Assembly: GCA_963930645.1 (NCBI GenBank)
Contig: OZ005661.1
Span: 193,787,532 to 193,851,531 of the forward strand
DNA length: 64,000 nucleotides
Source of the DNA: Salticus scenicus
Lineage: Eukaryota; Arthropoda; Arachnida; Araneae; Salticidae
Direction of reading: 5' to 3'
Shown here: positions 10,931-22,253 of the stretch, piece by piece
Layout of the letters: each line of letters opens with the position of its first letter
How positions within the stretch are numbered: the first letter of the stretch is position 1
Position numbers and translations under genes: made by a program
The notes under the pieces: model-generated
What the model was told of the DNA's origin: nothing
Seen by the model: only the letters and a program-made list of their open reading frames with translations
The model's database searches: none

Positions 10931-12240
10931 TCCCTGTAAACAAACTAGTTGTGCAGTACCTATTAATGTCATTTTAAATGGGGAACATTTTATAGGGAAA
11001 ATATTTTTAAAAATGACACTCATAGAACACAATGCTTTCGAATGCTTTTGGGTGTCTCTGTACACAAAAAAGAAGAGATATTCACTCCATTTTCAAAATG
11101 GAACATCCGATAGTGAACTTCAATAAAATATAACAGTTTCGAGAAATTCTATAAATATTTACAGGAGTTAGAGCGCCGGCAGACAGACAGACAGGCAGAT
11201 GGACAGATGCACAAACAGAAATCATATTCCCATTTATAAATGTTAGAAAGTTTTAAAAACGCTTAATGTAAACGAAAGTACAATTCTAGCAATTGTTTTT
11301 ATAATTCCTTAATATAAATGGATATTTTTGTGTCACTCTGTAAATCTAATGTTAATCATGCTATCTTCTATGCAAAGCATTTTTTGTGCATATCAATAAC
11401 GTATTTCAATTTCCTAAAACTTCGTGGTAAGTAAAGTTATTAAAATTTGATTTATAACAATATCTCTCATAGAACGCAATGCTTTGGAATACGTTTGAGT
11501 GTCCCTGTGTATAAACCGGTGGTGGTATTTCCTCCATTTTATACCGGAAACATCCAATAGTGAACTTGAATAACATATTTCAATTTCATTAAGATATGTC
11601 TACAGTAAAGGTACGAAAATATGGTTTATAGAAATACCTCTCATAGAATACAATGCTTTGACATATTTTCGGGTGTCCCTATACACAAACCAGTAAAGGT
11701 ATAAACTCCATTTTCAATAGGGAGCGTCCGATAGTGAACTTGAATAACATATTTATATTTCATTAAGATATATCTACAGTAATGGTATGGAAATATGGTT
11801 TTATAGAAATACCTCTCATAGACCACAATGCTATGAAATAATTTCGGGTGTCCCAGTACACAAACCAGTAGAGGTATAAACTCCATTTTCATTAGGGAAC
11901 GTCCGATAGTGAACTTGAATAACATAATTCAATTTCATTAAGATATGTCTACTGTAAAGGTATGAAAATATATTTTATAAAAATACCACTCATAGAACAC
12001 AATGGTTTGAAATACCTTCGGGTGTCCCTGTACACAAACCAGTGGAGGTATAAACTACATTTTCAATAGGGAACGTCCGATAGTGAACTCGAATAATATA
12101 TATCAGTTTCAAGAAATTCCATAAATATTTACGGGAGTTAGAGCGCGTATGGACAGACAGACGGACAGACGGACAGACTGACAGACAGACAGACAGACGA
12201 ACCGAAGTCATTAACATTTTCAACCTTGTTGGAAAGTGTT
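10467..12240 (-). repeat. Complex tandem array, copy 1
   Basis: The left end shares AACAAGAAAGAAAAATCATG with 43443. From 10506 the sequence is bounded by a perfect 13-bp inverted repeat, AACACTTTCCAAC at 10506-10518 and its complement at 12228-12240. The interior has larger modules ending in a GACA-rich tract (near 11180-11210 and 12148-12200). It also has a run of about 174-175-bp units starting near 11467, 11641, 11816 and 11990. Each unit contains the core TCATAGAACACAATGCTTTG and a GTGTCCCTGTACACAAAC motif. Long minus-strand frames occur because the units lack stops in one frame; I do not regard them as protein genes. Confidence 0.85.
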
Positions 12241-12339
12241 AAAAACTGACATTAAATGAGCAACAAACTGAAATCTCATTCTCTGATTATGATAACGCTT
12301 TTCTTTTATGCATTCATAATCGTAAGTTCTTGAGTTTAT

Positions 12340-13160
12340 TTATTTATTACTTCCATTACACTACTGCCGTAGTTTAATGGATACCGTAGTGTAATTGTAT
12401 TCAGTCCATAAATTTTATATCGAGTTTTCACCTAATTTACACGTTTTAAGGCCTCCGGAGTCCAAAAAAGTAGTTTTTGGCAATTCGTCAGTATGTGTGT
12501 GTGTATGTGTGTATGTATGTGCGGAATCTTCTAGCTATCATATATTCAAAACTAATAAAGGTATAACAACGAAACTTCAGAATTGATACAGGTTCGGTGT
12601 ACAGATACATTTTCCAAACTTTGGTGAAAATTGGAAAACCGTAAGTAGGTCATCGGAAACCGGAAGTGGGACGTAAGCCCTAATCTCCAAAACGGCTCAA
12701 CGATTTTCTTCAAAAATGCTAAATAAACACTCTATTAGAATGATATAGTTGGTCATTTCAGGAAAATTGATAGGCGTCCTGTATAAATAGCTCAATTTCA
12801 GGTCTCGCAAGTGTGTTCCTGTAAAAATGGCTGCACTGATTTTTTTTTAACTGATATTAACCCCCTTTTAAGCATCTTTTTGTATGTAATTATTGTTTTC
12901 CGGTCAATAATTGAGTATACCAAGTTTTGGCAAAGTCTGTATCTAAAAAATGGCTCAAATGATTTTCTTGAAAATGGTTGCATAAATCCATTTCAGATAC
13001 CCTTCCTCATGTATTACGTGGTTATTACAGGAAAATTCACGTTCATCCTGATCAGGTAGTTCAGTTTTAAATCTCGGAAGTTAGTTTAAAAAAAATAAAT
13101 CTATTTTTTTTTCCTTTTTTTTTTTTTTTTTTTTAACTGGCTATGTAAATTCTGTTTTGT
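12340..13160 (+). repeat. Dispersed repeat family (copy A, about 800 bp)
   Basis: It aligns by eye with 30145-30930 over several blocks: CATCGAGTTTTCACCTGATT-like, then the GGTCTCC..GAATTCGAAAAAGTGG region, later a TATGTCTTTACACTTGT-like end. A GTGTATGT tract lies near 12490-12520. Open frames on both strands at 12798-13059 overlap each other and look like chance. Confidence 0.65.
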
Positions 13161-13860
13161 ATGTCTTTACACAAGTTTCTCTTACTGAAAAATTCCAAGA
13201 AATGCATATAATATGTGTAATAGTGGGGAACGGAAGTCGGGTGAACGTTTCACACTATTTTTTTTATTTTTATTTTTTTTTAAATCTTTAATTTGTGTCA
13301 CCATCTGGTTTAATTGCGTTTATATCTTTATTTATTCTTATAAAGAAAAAGTTAATAGTTTTAGGGTTAATAAAGGGTAAATCCATCTCTTCTACAGATT
13401 ACATAAATCTTGGGACAAGATGTCTTTTTATTCTACACTGTAACGAAAAAACTGAGAATTATTTTCGAAATTGTACAGTTTAGGATCAAGAATTAAACGA
13501 TTATGAAACACGTTAACTTGAGTGTAAATCATTTGAAATTTATTTGACTTCTCATAAAGAATTTATTTTTCAAGTAACATTCTTGATTTTAAAATGCTAT
13601 TAACATTTTCTTGTTCGTTAGAATCGCACACATTTATTTAATCGTTAAATACAGAAAATATTAAAAACATTAACATGTTGAAGAATTATTTAGTAGTGCA
13701 AAGTAAAATATACTATTTTAACGCTAAAACGACTAGAAATGCACAAAATTAGCATTTTATTGACTTACTAAGCCTCTTTGAAAAAATTTATACAAAAATA
13801 AATGCAATTATTTACAATTCCGTAACACTTTATATGCTATACAAATAGGTATAGAAAGAG
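13161..13860. other. AT-rich sequence without a gene
   Basis: I see no supported gene. A 62-codon open frame at 13295-13483 has no recognisable features. Confidence 0.4.
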
Positions 13861-14040
13861 AGATACAGCGGGGGGGTGAGGGGGGCGGCAGCCCCCCTCA
13901 GGAATGTATCTGATTATGGTAATAAGTCGATCGAATCAATATATACTATTATATAATAAGAAATAAATAAAAATGACCCATTGAAAAATGTCTGATGCAA
14001 ATAGGACGTTGAGGCTCCTGATCTGCAGATCCACTAGTTT
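13860..14040 (+). repeat. Dispersed repeat with G-rich hairpin (uninterrupted copy)
   Basis: It contains the G-rich hairpin GAGGGGGGCGGCAGCCCC (13878-13899) and then GGACGTTGAGGCTCCTGATC. The same two landmarks occur at 27370-27440 and 30060-30140, where they are separated by the reverse transcriptase palindrome. This copy is therefore a paralogous empty site. Confidence 0.65.
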
Positions 14041-14340
14041 TACCGTTAAATGCAAAAAATATTAAAAAAATTAACTAACCATGTTGAAGAAATCTTTAGT
14101 TGTGTAAAATAATATACACAAATGTAGTTTCGTGTCTGCGGAATTCGGGGTTCGGTCTTGGTTATTCGAACTGAAGAATTTTATTTAATGTAAGTTTTTT
14201 GTTACAGTGTTCTAAAAAGGGAAAAAAAATGAACGAATATATATCTACTATTTTTTCACAAAAAGATTCTGTCAACATATTTTTCGAATAGCATGCCGTT
14301 TTTTTTCTAATGACAGTGCTGCCAGAAATTCGTATAGTAC

Positions 14341-14822
14341 AGGGTGATTATAGTTAAAGACATTTCAAAACGCTATAATTTTAAAACTACCCATTAGAGC
14401 GATTTGATATTTTACCAGAGCAATCGTGAGGCGCAATGATATTTTGTTTATAAAAAAAAAAAAAAAAAGTTCTAAAATGTTCAAATAGATGGCGCTGTCA
14501 GGGTAATGTCGAGGGAAACGCCTAAATGCACTCATCAAACACAGGAATGTTGTTAGCAACACAATGGTATAGTAGAAAACAATACAATTTTTTATCAAAA
14601 AGACAATTGTATGTGTTTACAGCGGAAACAGTCATAGTAAAAAGAAAAAAAGAGGAGCTTTATGAAACAGATACTTTACGGATAATTAACGGCACATTTT
14701 GGAACTATTTTTTTTTCATTTGTAAAACAAAATTTCATTTCCTCACGATTGCTCTGGTGAAATATCAAATCGCTCTGATGGGCAGTTTTAAAACTATAGC
14801 GATTTGAATTCGTAACTTTAAT
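14341..14822. mobile_element. MITE with long inverted arms, copy 1
   Basis: The arms at 14341-14460 and 14706-14822 are about 115 bp and imperfectly inverted. Shared motifs include GAGCGATTTGATATTT and AGCAATCGTGAGG. A second copy at about 18403-18909 has the same arms and the same interior (GATGGCGCTGTC, TTTACAGCGGAAACAGTCAT). Short frames across it are not convincing genes. The end GGTGATTATA suggests a small DNA transposon, but the superfamily is not assigned. Confidence 0.75.
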
Positions 14823-14829
14823 TACGCAA

Positions 14830-16600
14830 CATATTTTTATTTACTTTTATTTATTTATTTATTTAATTATATCATAAATGTTCTTTGTTGTGGCAGTGAA
14901 GTAAACTACACGGAGATCTTGGACTTGTGTTAGGCATCCTTCATTGTAGTCATTCTTAATTTTCCTAGTACATATCCGTGCGATATTTTGGAAATCCAAG
15001 AAAATTACAAACAGTTAATTCGGCGAAAGCTGCCAAGGGCAAAACTATAAAAGGAAATAGGGTTTTGGATCAATGAATTCGTAATTGATGACTTTTCATA
15101 GAATATATATTGTGTAATTTCTTTTGCATTATTAAAATATATTATTTATTTTTCTCTTTAAAATTTATTAAACTCTATAAATTCTGGCAAATGTTTTTTA
15201 TATGATTAAAACATCTTTAAACATTAAAAAAAAAAATAATAACAATAATGTCTTTTAAATATTTATTTGGTTCTTTAAATTCATTATTTTTTTTATAATT
15301 TCTGGCAAAATGTCTTTTGAATAACTGAAAAAAATTATAATTCAATATTTTTTTATTATAAAAGTATTTTTTTAATAATTATTTGTTTATTTTGAACTCT
15401 CTAAAGATTTTTTGTTTAACACAAAATCTACACGTAATACTAAAATTGAAAAAGCGTTTTTTTTTTTTTTTTTTTTCTTTAATACTTAGTAAAGAAACAT
15501 TTGTTAATTTATAAGAATAATTTCATAAATTATATGTGACACGTATTAGTAACTTAATATCATTTGTAAAAAAGAAAAAAAAAAAAAGTCATTTTTCAAC
15601 ACAAAATTCAATTTTTCACTATAATGATTTTTAAGATGGAGGTAACAGTTCTATAAAAAGCAATCTAAGGGGAGAAACTGCTGCTAAAAAAAGTACTTCC
15701 CTTTCCAAAATGCATCATTTTTCACTTCGAACAAAAAGTTTTCAAGTGCTTTCTGCTAAAAATTGTTTTTTCTAAACAGATGGAAAACATTCCACGTTCT
15801 TTCTTACTCATCGAAATAAAACCTTTTCTCGTGTTACAGGGTAAAAAAATTGCATAAATTTTTTAAAAGGTGCTTCAAGTTTGTTACAGACAGTTTCTAA
15901 AAAGAAAGGAATATTTATTTAGATTTTATTTTGTGTATACGAATTATTATTTAATTAAAAAATAGTGATAACTAATATGAAGAATGACGCTTGTTAAACT
16001 AACATAATTTTTTTATGTTATTTTAAAGGACTGTGCAAAATAAAATACTTTGCGTGGTCTTTTTTAAAAGCGAAATCTCTTATATATTTTACTATACTTT
16101 TTTTGAATTATAAGGTTAAAAAATCTTCAGATTTTTTACATAAACTTGCTATACAAAATATATTAGTATGTAAAGCAGTGTAGTTAATGTTTTTTTTTTT
16201 TTTTTTTTTTTTTTTTTTGTGAAAACCATCATTTAAAATATAGAAAATCTGGTGTATATTTTATTTTTTTAATTTAGAGTTCATTTTTCAAAGTTGTGGT
16301 TCAAATATATTTAAGTTGTAATTCTATATTTTCTTAAATTTAATTTAAAACTAAAACAATATTCAGTTTAAATAAGAACCTGATACAGGAAAAAAAAAAA
16401 CTTTATTAAAAACTTTAAATATAGGATTTTTCGCTTTTACGAATATAAAAAGTAAGTAATTTACTAAAAGTTTTTGAATACCTTTTTAAGATACTCTATT
16501 AAATGATTCTAAATTTATTTATTTTATTTTAAATTTTACTTCTTTTTTATTTGGTGTAGTCATAATTTGACCGGGTAAATATTTCAAAATAGTTGAAGAA
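14830..16600. other. AT-rich sequence without a gene
   Basis: I see no gene. T and A runs are frequent (for example 15458-15476 and 16189-16218). Confidence 0.5.
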
Positions 16601-16602
16601 TT

Positions 16603-17050
16603 CACTGAGAAACAATTCTGTAACTGACATCTAAAATCTAAATTGTGGCTCTAGAAAAAATAGTTCCATATTATCCTTATAAATTCTAGTCCCCATTGAA
16701 AGCGAGTTCTAATAACCCCTATTAGAATTCTAGAGCGTTTGTCAATATTATCCAGGTCAAACCTGTTTCCATATAGGTGCGAACACAAGGGGCGAGCTTT
16801 TGTAACTATAATCTTGATTAATGACCCAATTCTAGAAATAAAGCGAGACTTTCTAGCACTACAAATGGTTCATGATAGTCATATAAATCATAATATTGTT
16901 TCGACGTCTAAAATTGTATGGACTAGAAATACTCGATCATTTCGTCTATTCAGGTAATTTATTTACCTTATCCGAATAAGTCGGAAATCTATATTTCTTG
17001 TTTGAGGATTGAGAAAATGACCACTTATTCGTTTTAGATGACTGCGGTAT
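16603..17050 (+). mobile_element. CACTGAG-type MITE, copy 2
   Basis: It starts CACTGAGAAACAATTCTGTA and runs parallel to copies 1 and 3 up to GACCACTTATTCGTTTTAGA. The right terminus is replaced by a TA microsatellite (about 17049-17066). Confidence 0.75.
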
Positions 17051-17689
17051 ATATATATATATATATCGCAACTTTTTGTGTAATTCTTTCCTCAATGTTA
17101 AATTCAGTTCTATATTTTAGTGTGCTGTTTTTGTTTTAGTTCTATTAATTACTAAATTGTAAGATTAAATTTTATTACGATATCTATTATATATATACAT
17201 ATATATTTAATCCGTGTATCATTTGATCACATAAATAGATGAAAAAACATGACGTAAACAGAAATTATAAAACACTTTTCAGCTGTTCTTAGTCGTTACA
17301 TTGTTTAAATTTATTATTATTATTTTTTTGTATGAACCTTGTGTGACGACATCCTTAACAACACATTTGTCCACAATACATCCTGAAGATGTCCATAGGA
17401 AGTCCATAGATGTAATTTTCATCCATAGGACCTCCTGAGGATATCGTGTGGAGAAGATATGCTATTAGGGATGTTATCTTAATCTGAGATTGATCGTGCT
17501 GATTCTATCCCATCTGGCGTCCCTTTTTTTAAATAGTATATCCCTTACATGAGCGACGCAAGAGGGGATGACATATCCGACAAAACATGAACCTAAAGTC
17601 GTAAGTGCAGAAGCTAATAATTAACACAATTTGAATTGTTGACATTTTGAATTGTTATTCTTGCATTATGTAGTATGAATTATTCGAGA
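17051..17689. other. Non-coding sequence
   Basis: I see no gene. A segment at 17380-17450 repeats TCCATAGGA/CCATAGATG-type motifs. A related GAGGATATCCTATGGATGTA motif occurs near 53699-53718. Confidence 0.4.
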
Positions 17690-18118
17690 CTAAAGTCATT
17701 GAAACTTTGGCGACCGGCGGGATTTGATCATGGGTCCTTTGCATTAGAAATCAAACGACATACCTCTTTACAAAAGGTTAACCCGTTATCCATTGGTAAG
17801 ATCTGATGATCTATCCTGAGAAATGGCGTCTGTTACACCACTCCCCCTCCAGTGAGTACGTGTATGAAAATTTTTTCTCAGTACTCTTTGTTGCTGGACT
17901 TGTTTGGTTGAATGTTGCTGCCACCTATTGACTCAGGTTGAAGTTGATTTGTTGGTTGGGTGTTTGCACGTCCGGGAATTAACAATCTGGCGACCGGTTG
18001 AATTGGATCTTAGGTCCTTTGGATCAAACGACATACCTCTGGACAAAAGGTTAACCCGTGTCCATCGGTAAGATCTGACAATCTATCCTGAGAAATAGCG
18101 TCTGCTACAAAACTATAG
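17690..18118. repeat. Two direct copies of a roughly 120-bp segment
   Basis: GGCGACCGGCGGGATTTGAT at 17710 and GGCGACCGGTTGAATTGGAT at 17992 begin two matching segments. Both continue through CAAACGACATACCTCT, AAAAGGTTAACCCGT and TATCCTGAGAAAT. The spacing is about 282 bp. The GGATTTGATC/TGGGTCC part weakly resembles the minus strand of a tRNA T-arm, so a decayed tRNA-like origin is possible. Confidence 0.6.
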
Positions 18119-18402
18119 GTCTCAAAATTGCCAAATAAATGAGAAAACAGTACTAGCCAATACTCTGGTAGACTCAATATGGCTCCTGTGATAGCCTAGA
18201 CTACTTTTATGGCAGCCATCTTGAGTGGACAACTGATAAATTTTTTTGCCTTGCATGCTGACATATCAACTTCTTTTATACACTTCCTCCAAGGATTATT
18301 TCCAATATATATATATATATAAAGTGTTTCAAACTGCATTTTTGCTCTCCTTCTTAACTTCTTTCACTGCTTTATGTTTTGTGCAGGTTTCATGGTAAAA
18401 TA

Positions 18403-18909
18403 TATGGTGATTATAATTAAAGTTATGATTTCAAAGCGCTATAATTATAAATCTATCTATGAGAGCGATTTGATATTTTATCAGAACAATAGTGAGGCAA
18501 TGAAAATTTGTTAAAAAAAAAAATCTAAAATATTCCTATAGATGGCGCTGTCGGGGTAATGCCAGGGGAAACGCCTGAAGGGACTCATTATACACAGGAA
18601 TGTTGTTAGTAACACAATAGAATAGCAGGAAACAATGGACTCCAAGGGCTTAAAACAGTTTTTTAGCAAAAATATAAGAATACGTGTTTACAGCGGAAAC
18701 AGTCATAGTGAAAAGAGAAAAAGAAGAGCTTCATGAAACATATACTTTACGTATAATTAACTACACATTATGGAACTATCTTTTTTACTTTTGTCAAACA
18801 AAATTTCATTGCCTCACGATTGCTCTGGTAAAATATCAAATCGCTCTGTTGGGTAGTTTTAAGATTATAGCGTTTTAAAATCGTAACTTTAATTATAATC
18901 AACCTGTAT
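18403..18909. mobile_element. MITE with long inverted arms, copy 2
   Basis: It has the same structure as the copy at 14341-14822. The outer ends read GGTGATTATAATTAAAGTTA at the left and the complement at the right, ending at AACCTGTATA. The copia element inserted about 20 bp beyond its right end. Confidence 0.7.
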
Positions 18910-18931
18910 AAGAAAAAATCGCTATCGTTTT

Positions 18932-19519
18932 TGTTGGTGAGAAATAAACTCAAAATGACATTCTTTCAATAATTACAAAAACTATCTTTTTTCATATTAT
19001 TCTAAAAACATTTCATTTGACTCTTTTATTTCTTCATGCATATATACATCTACACTGGGGCGACGCTATGACGCATTTGTTTCTGATTGGCCGTCTGTGT
19101 TTCTATGTACATGTAATGATGTATTTTTTTTTTTCTCCTTCTTCGATGTTCAGTTTTCATAATAAAAATGTGATTAAAAAGGAAAACATGTGGGTTCTTT
19201 TTTTCATTCCCACAAATTATATATTTTTCTTATTCATAAACCAAGCTAAAGAAGGCTGGTTTAATTCAATTAAAACCATTGATTAATTAACATCAAATTA
19301 TATATTTTAAACAGCATCAGTCAACTGATAGTTCCTGTAACTCCAATGGATTTATTTTCATTTACAAAATACAACATCTAGGAAAGCTGATATAAAAGAG
19401 GATACTCACAACCAAGGTGAGTGCATTTTACTTACCTTATAAACCTTGAACTATTTTTATAAAATATATAAGAAGTAAATTGAAATATTTATCAATAATA
19501 CTTTTGTCAATATGCAACA
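18932..19519 (+). repeat. 5' LTR of the copia element
   Basis: 588 bp, beginning TGTTGGTGAG and ending TATGCAACA, so it has the canonical TG...CA ends. It carries a TATA-like box near its 3' third. It is identical to the 3' LTR apart from G/A at position 5 and an 11-versus-10 T run. Confidence 0.95.
19391..19398 (+). promoter_or_regulatory. Probable LTR TATA box
   Basis: TATAAAAG lies 129 bp before the end of the 5' LTR (same motif at 24220 in the 3' LTR). Transcription would start roughly 25-30 bases downstream, which gives a short R-U5. Inferred from position and consensus only. Confidence 0.55.
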
Positions 19520-19540
19520 GATTATGTCAACTGATGCGCT
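19520..19540 (+). promoter_or_regulatory. Probable primer-binding site (tRNA-Met anticodon arm)
   Basis: Immediately after the LTR, the bases ATTATGTCAACTGATGCGCT are complementary, with about one extra base and a couple of mismatches, to the anticodon arm and D-stem side of elongator tRNA-Met (the segment around the CAU anticodon). Copia elements are known to prime from an internal part of a tRNA-Met. Here it appears to be the elongator form. The tRNA sequence used for comparison is from general knowledge, not from this genome. Confidence 0.6.
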
Positions 19541-19842
19541 AAATTGAGTTTTTAAATTTATTTTTGACAAAAGTTCTTTCTTTGCATATTTGAAGAAACA
19601 TTTGCTACATTTAAAATAATATTATTTTGCTACATTTAAAATAATAATAATGATAAAAAATGTAAGCGAAAATAAATAAATATGTTTTTTTTTTTGTTGT
19701 TTCTTGAAAACGAAAGTATAGAAATCTGTATAAACATTAAAAACGAAAGAAGTTAAAGAATGTTTAAAATAAACATATGAATGATTAAATATAAAATTGT
19801 AGTTATTATAAACTAGAAAGAAAACAAAATTGAAATATTAAA
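19541..19842 (+). other. Copia untranslated leader
   Basis: AT-rich leader between the primer-binding site and the gag start. It holds short direct repeats (TTTGCTACATTTAAAATAAT twice near 19600-19640) and a T run near 19685. Packaging signals may lie here, but I cannot identify one. Confidence 0.5.
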
Positions 19843-20544
19843 ATGAGTATCCTCAAGGACACTATAATTGAAAAACTTAACGCACAAAATTATGATGTGT
19901 GGAAGTTTAAATTGGAAATGTTTCTCCAAAAGGAAGATTTATATTCCGTGGTTCTTAACGATGCTCCGAATCCCATTACGGACACATGGAATAACAAAAA
20001 TAGGAAAGCACGCGCCTATATAAACCTCTTAATAGAGGATAATCAAATAACCCATGTCAAAAATCTCGAGACCGCTAAAGAATGCTGGAACGCCTTAAAA
20101 GCTGTACATGAGCGTTCAACCCTCAGCAGTAAACTATTTTTGCTTAGAAAACTTTACTCTACGAAATTAACTGAGGGTGGCGATATGATAGACCACTTAA
20201 CGAACATTTATCAATTGCGAGATAAGTTAGTATCACTCGGAGAAGAAATAAATGACAGGCACCTTTCAGCCCTAATGCTCTGTTCCTTACCTCCAAGTTA
20301 TGATGTATTAATCACCGCTTTAGAATCGCGTGATGAAAAGGATCTTGTACCAGAGTTTATACGCTCGAAATTGATTGATGAATTTTCTAAAAGAAAAGAA
20401 AACAAATCTGAAAATAATTCAGTGTTAAAGGTTAAATTTAAACCGAAACCAGAAAATTCAAAGTTCTGCCGTTATTGTAAAAAAAATCGCATACAATTGA
20501 AGAATGCTGGCATCTTAAAAATAAAAATAAAGAAAAGACTCTGA
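19843..20544 (+). CDS. Copia gag polyprotein
   Basis: 233 codons. The N-terminal part reads as the gag-polypeptide (UBN2-like) domain of copia elements, with the usual NYDVWKFKLEMFL start (residues about 16-28) and a LRKLYSTKL-type helix region near residue 103. It forms the particle shell. The Lys-rich C-terminus begins a zinc knuckle (CRYC, residues about 212-215), but after eight A residues (20479-20486) the frame changes and translation ends 21 codons later. The second half of the knuckle (H and C) lies in the -1 frame, which continues into pol. The ATG at 19843 is the first in frame after the leader. Either a base was lost or gained in the A run, or ribosomes slip there. Confidence 0.85.
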   Translation: MSILKDTIIEKLNAQNYDVWKFKLEMFLQKEDLYSVVLNDAPNPITDTWNNKNRKARAYINLLIEDNQITHVKNLETAKECWNALKAVHERSTLSSKLFLLRKLYSTKLTEGGDMIDHLTNIYQLRDKLVSLGEEINDRHLSALMLCSLPPSYDVLITALESRDEKDLVPEFIRSKLIDEFSKRKENKSENNSVLKVKFKPKPENSKFCRYCKKNRIQLKNAGILKIKIKKRL

Positions 20545-22253
20545 AACAAACAAAAGCCAGCAATGCCAGATCAACTTTCAAATCTGGTATGTACTCTCAA
20601 GACAGACATAACGCGGATAGGGCTCTTATTACTGAGAGTGAAAATAAAAAACCTAACGATAAAATATTCACTCTATTTATCGGTGAGAAATCTAACAATT
20701 GGTATGTAGACTCAGGTTGTTCAACGCATGTATGCAATGATAGGAGTAAATTTCATGAATTTAATCATAATAATTCACGCGTAACAATCGCGAATGGACA
20801 GGAGATAGAATCCCTGGGTCATGGGTCTGTGAAATTAAACACCATAAATTCCAATAACACACATAATACTATAATATTGAAAAATGTTTTATATGTACCA
20901 GAGATAGAGACAAACCTCATATCTGTAAAAGAGGCTACTGAAAATGGTTGTGTAGCAATATTTGAAAACAAATCATGCAAAATAATGCATGAAGGAGAAA
21001 CATGCATTGAAGGTTACATTAACAACAATTTATACGAATGCAAAGTTAACTATGATACAACACACACTATAAACATGGTAAAAATATGTGAAAATACAAA
21101 TTGCATTGATAAATGGCACATTAAATTAGGCCATAGAAACATTAGTCATATAAAACAATTGGTAAACAACAACATGGCAGTTGGGATAAAACTAGACAAC
21201 TGCAAACATGATAATGCATGTGAAACTTGCATATTAACTAAATTAACGGACAATCCTTATCCCAAAAAGGCTCAGTTTAGGGCAACTAAAGCACTAGAGT
21301 TGGTACACACTGACTTGTGTGGACCAATGACAACCCCCACGGTCGGTGGAAAATACTATTTTTTAACCTTCATTGACGATTTTAGTAGATTTACAGTTAT
21401 ATACCTACTGAGAAAAAAGGATGAAGTTTTCACAAAATTGAGGGAATACATCGCGATGACATCAAACAAGTTCGGACGAACTTTGCATGCAATCCGCTCC
21501 GACAACGGAGGGGAGTATACCGGGACAGAATTAAACGATTACTTAACAAAATTAGGTATAGACCACCAATTCACTGTTCCCTATTCAGCTTCTCAAAATG
21601 GAACTGCTGAACGTAAAAATCGTACTTTAGTTGAAATGGCACGTTGTTTATTAAAGGATGGCAATTTACCAAATTCTTTCTGGGGGGAGGCAATAAATAC
21701 CGCAGTTTACTTGCAAAATAAACTCCCAACATCTTCGTGTGAATTGACACCTTATGAATTATGGACAGGTCGAAAACCTGACCTATCGATGTTTAAACCA
21801 TTTGGTTGTCGTGCCTATGCATACGTACAAAAGGTACACAGGGGAAAATTAGATAATACGGCACAGGAAGGTATATTCGTAGGGTACGATAACAGAAGTA
21901 AAGGATATAGGATCTTCACAAATGGGAAAAACATAATTATTAGTCGAACCGTAAAATTTGTAGAAAATGAAAAACAAGCGATACTTAAATATGAAACATC
22001 ACAAAACAATGATGAGAAAAGTGATAATAAAAATCCATCACCAAATTTGCAAATAATAGACTCAGAGATAGATGAAACTAATGATAGTGTTGTGTCAGAT
22101 AATTCTCAAAATACTCCACGTAGATCACAAAGATCTAATAAAGGGGTACCACCAGATAGATTCGCATTCACACTACACAATGAAAGAATAAGTGAACCAA
22201 AATGCTGGGATGATATAATAAGTATGGAAAACCCTGTAGAAAAGGAAAATTGA
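20484..22253 (+). pseudogene. Copia pol, first part: protease and integrase
   Basis: This frame is entered by a -1 shift at the A run in gag; its first Met is at 20589. Counting from that Met, the aspartic protease motif DSG starts at residue 41. The GAG-pre-integrase zinc region (H-x-x-x-x-H ... C-x-x-C) spans about 174-216. The integrase core has Asp242 (HTDLCGP), Asp305 (RSDNGGEY) and Glu341 (GTAERKNR), so the last two are separated by 35 residues as expected. The C-terminal integrase region follows (a GRKPDLSMFKPFGC-like block). A TGA at 22251-22253 stops translation just before the reverse transcriptase, at a position where relatives often have Trp. All catalytic residues named are present. 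Confidence 0.88.

Noticed and set aside
11641..12223. Repeated minus-strand open frames in the tandem arrays as a repetitive protein gene
   Set aside because: They arise because one frame of the 174-bp unit lacks stops. The unit length is not a constant multiple of three, and substitutions show no coding pattern by eye.
14526..14807. 93-codon frame in the long-arm MITE as a transposase
   Set aside because: It spans the inverted arm and interior. The related frame at 18684 keeps some residues, but this is expected from shared DNA sequence, and no catalytic motif is visible.
19414..19422. AAGGTGAGT in the copia LTR as a 5' splice site for a spliced gag RNA
   Set aside because: It lies about where transcription should start relative to the TATA box, so it may not be in the RNA, and no convincing acceptor was seen.
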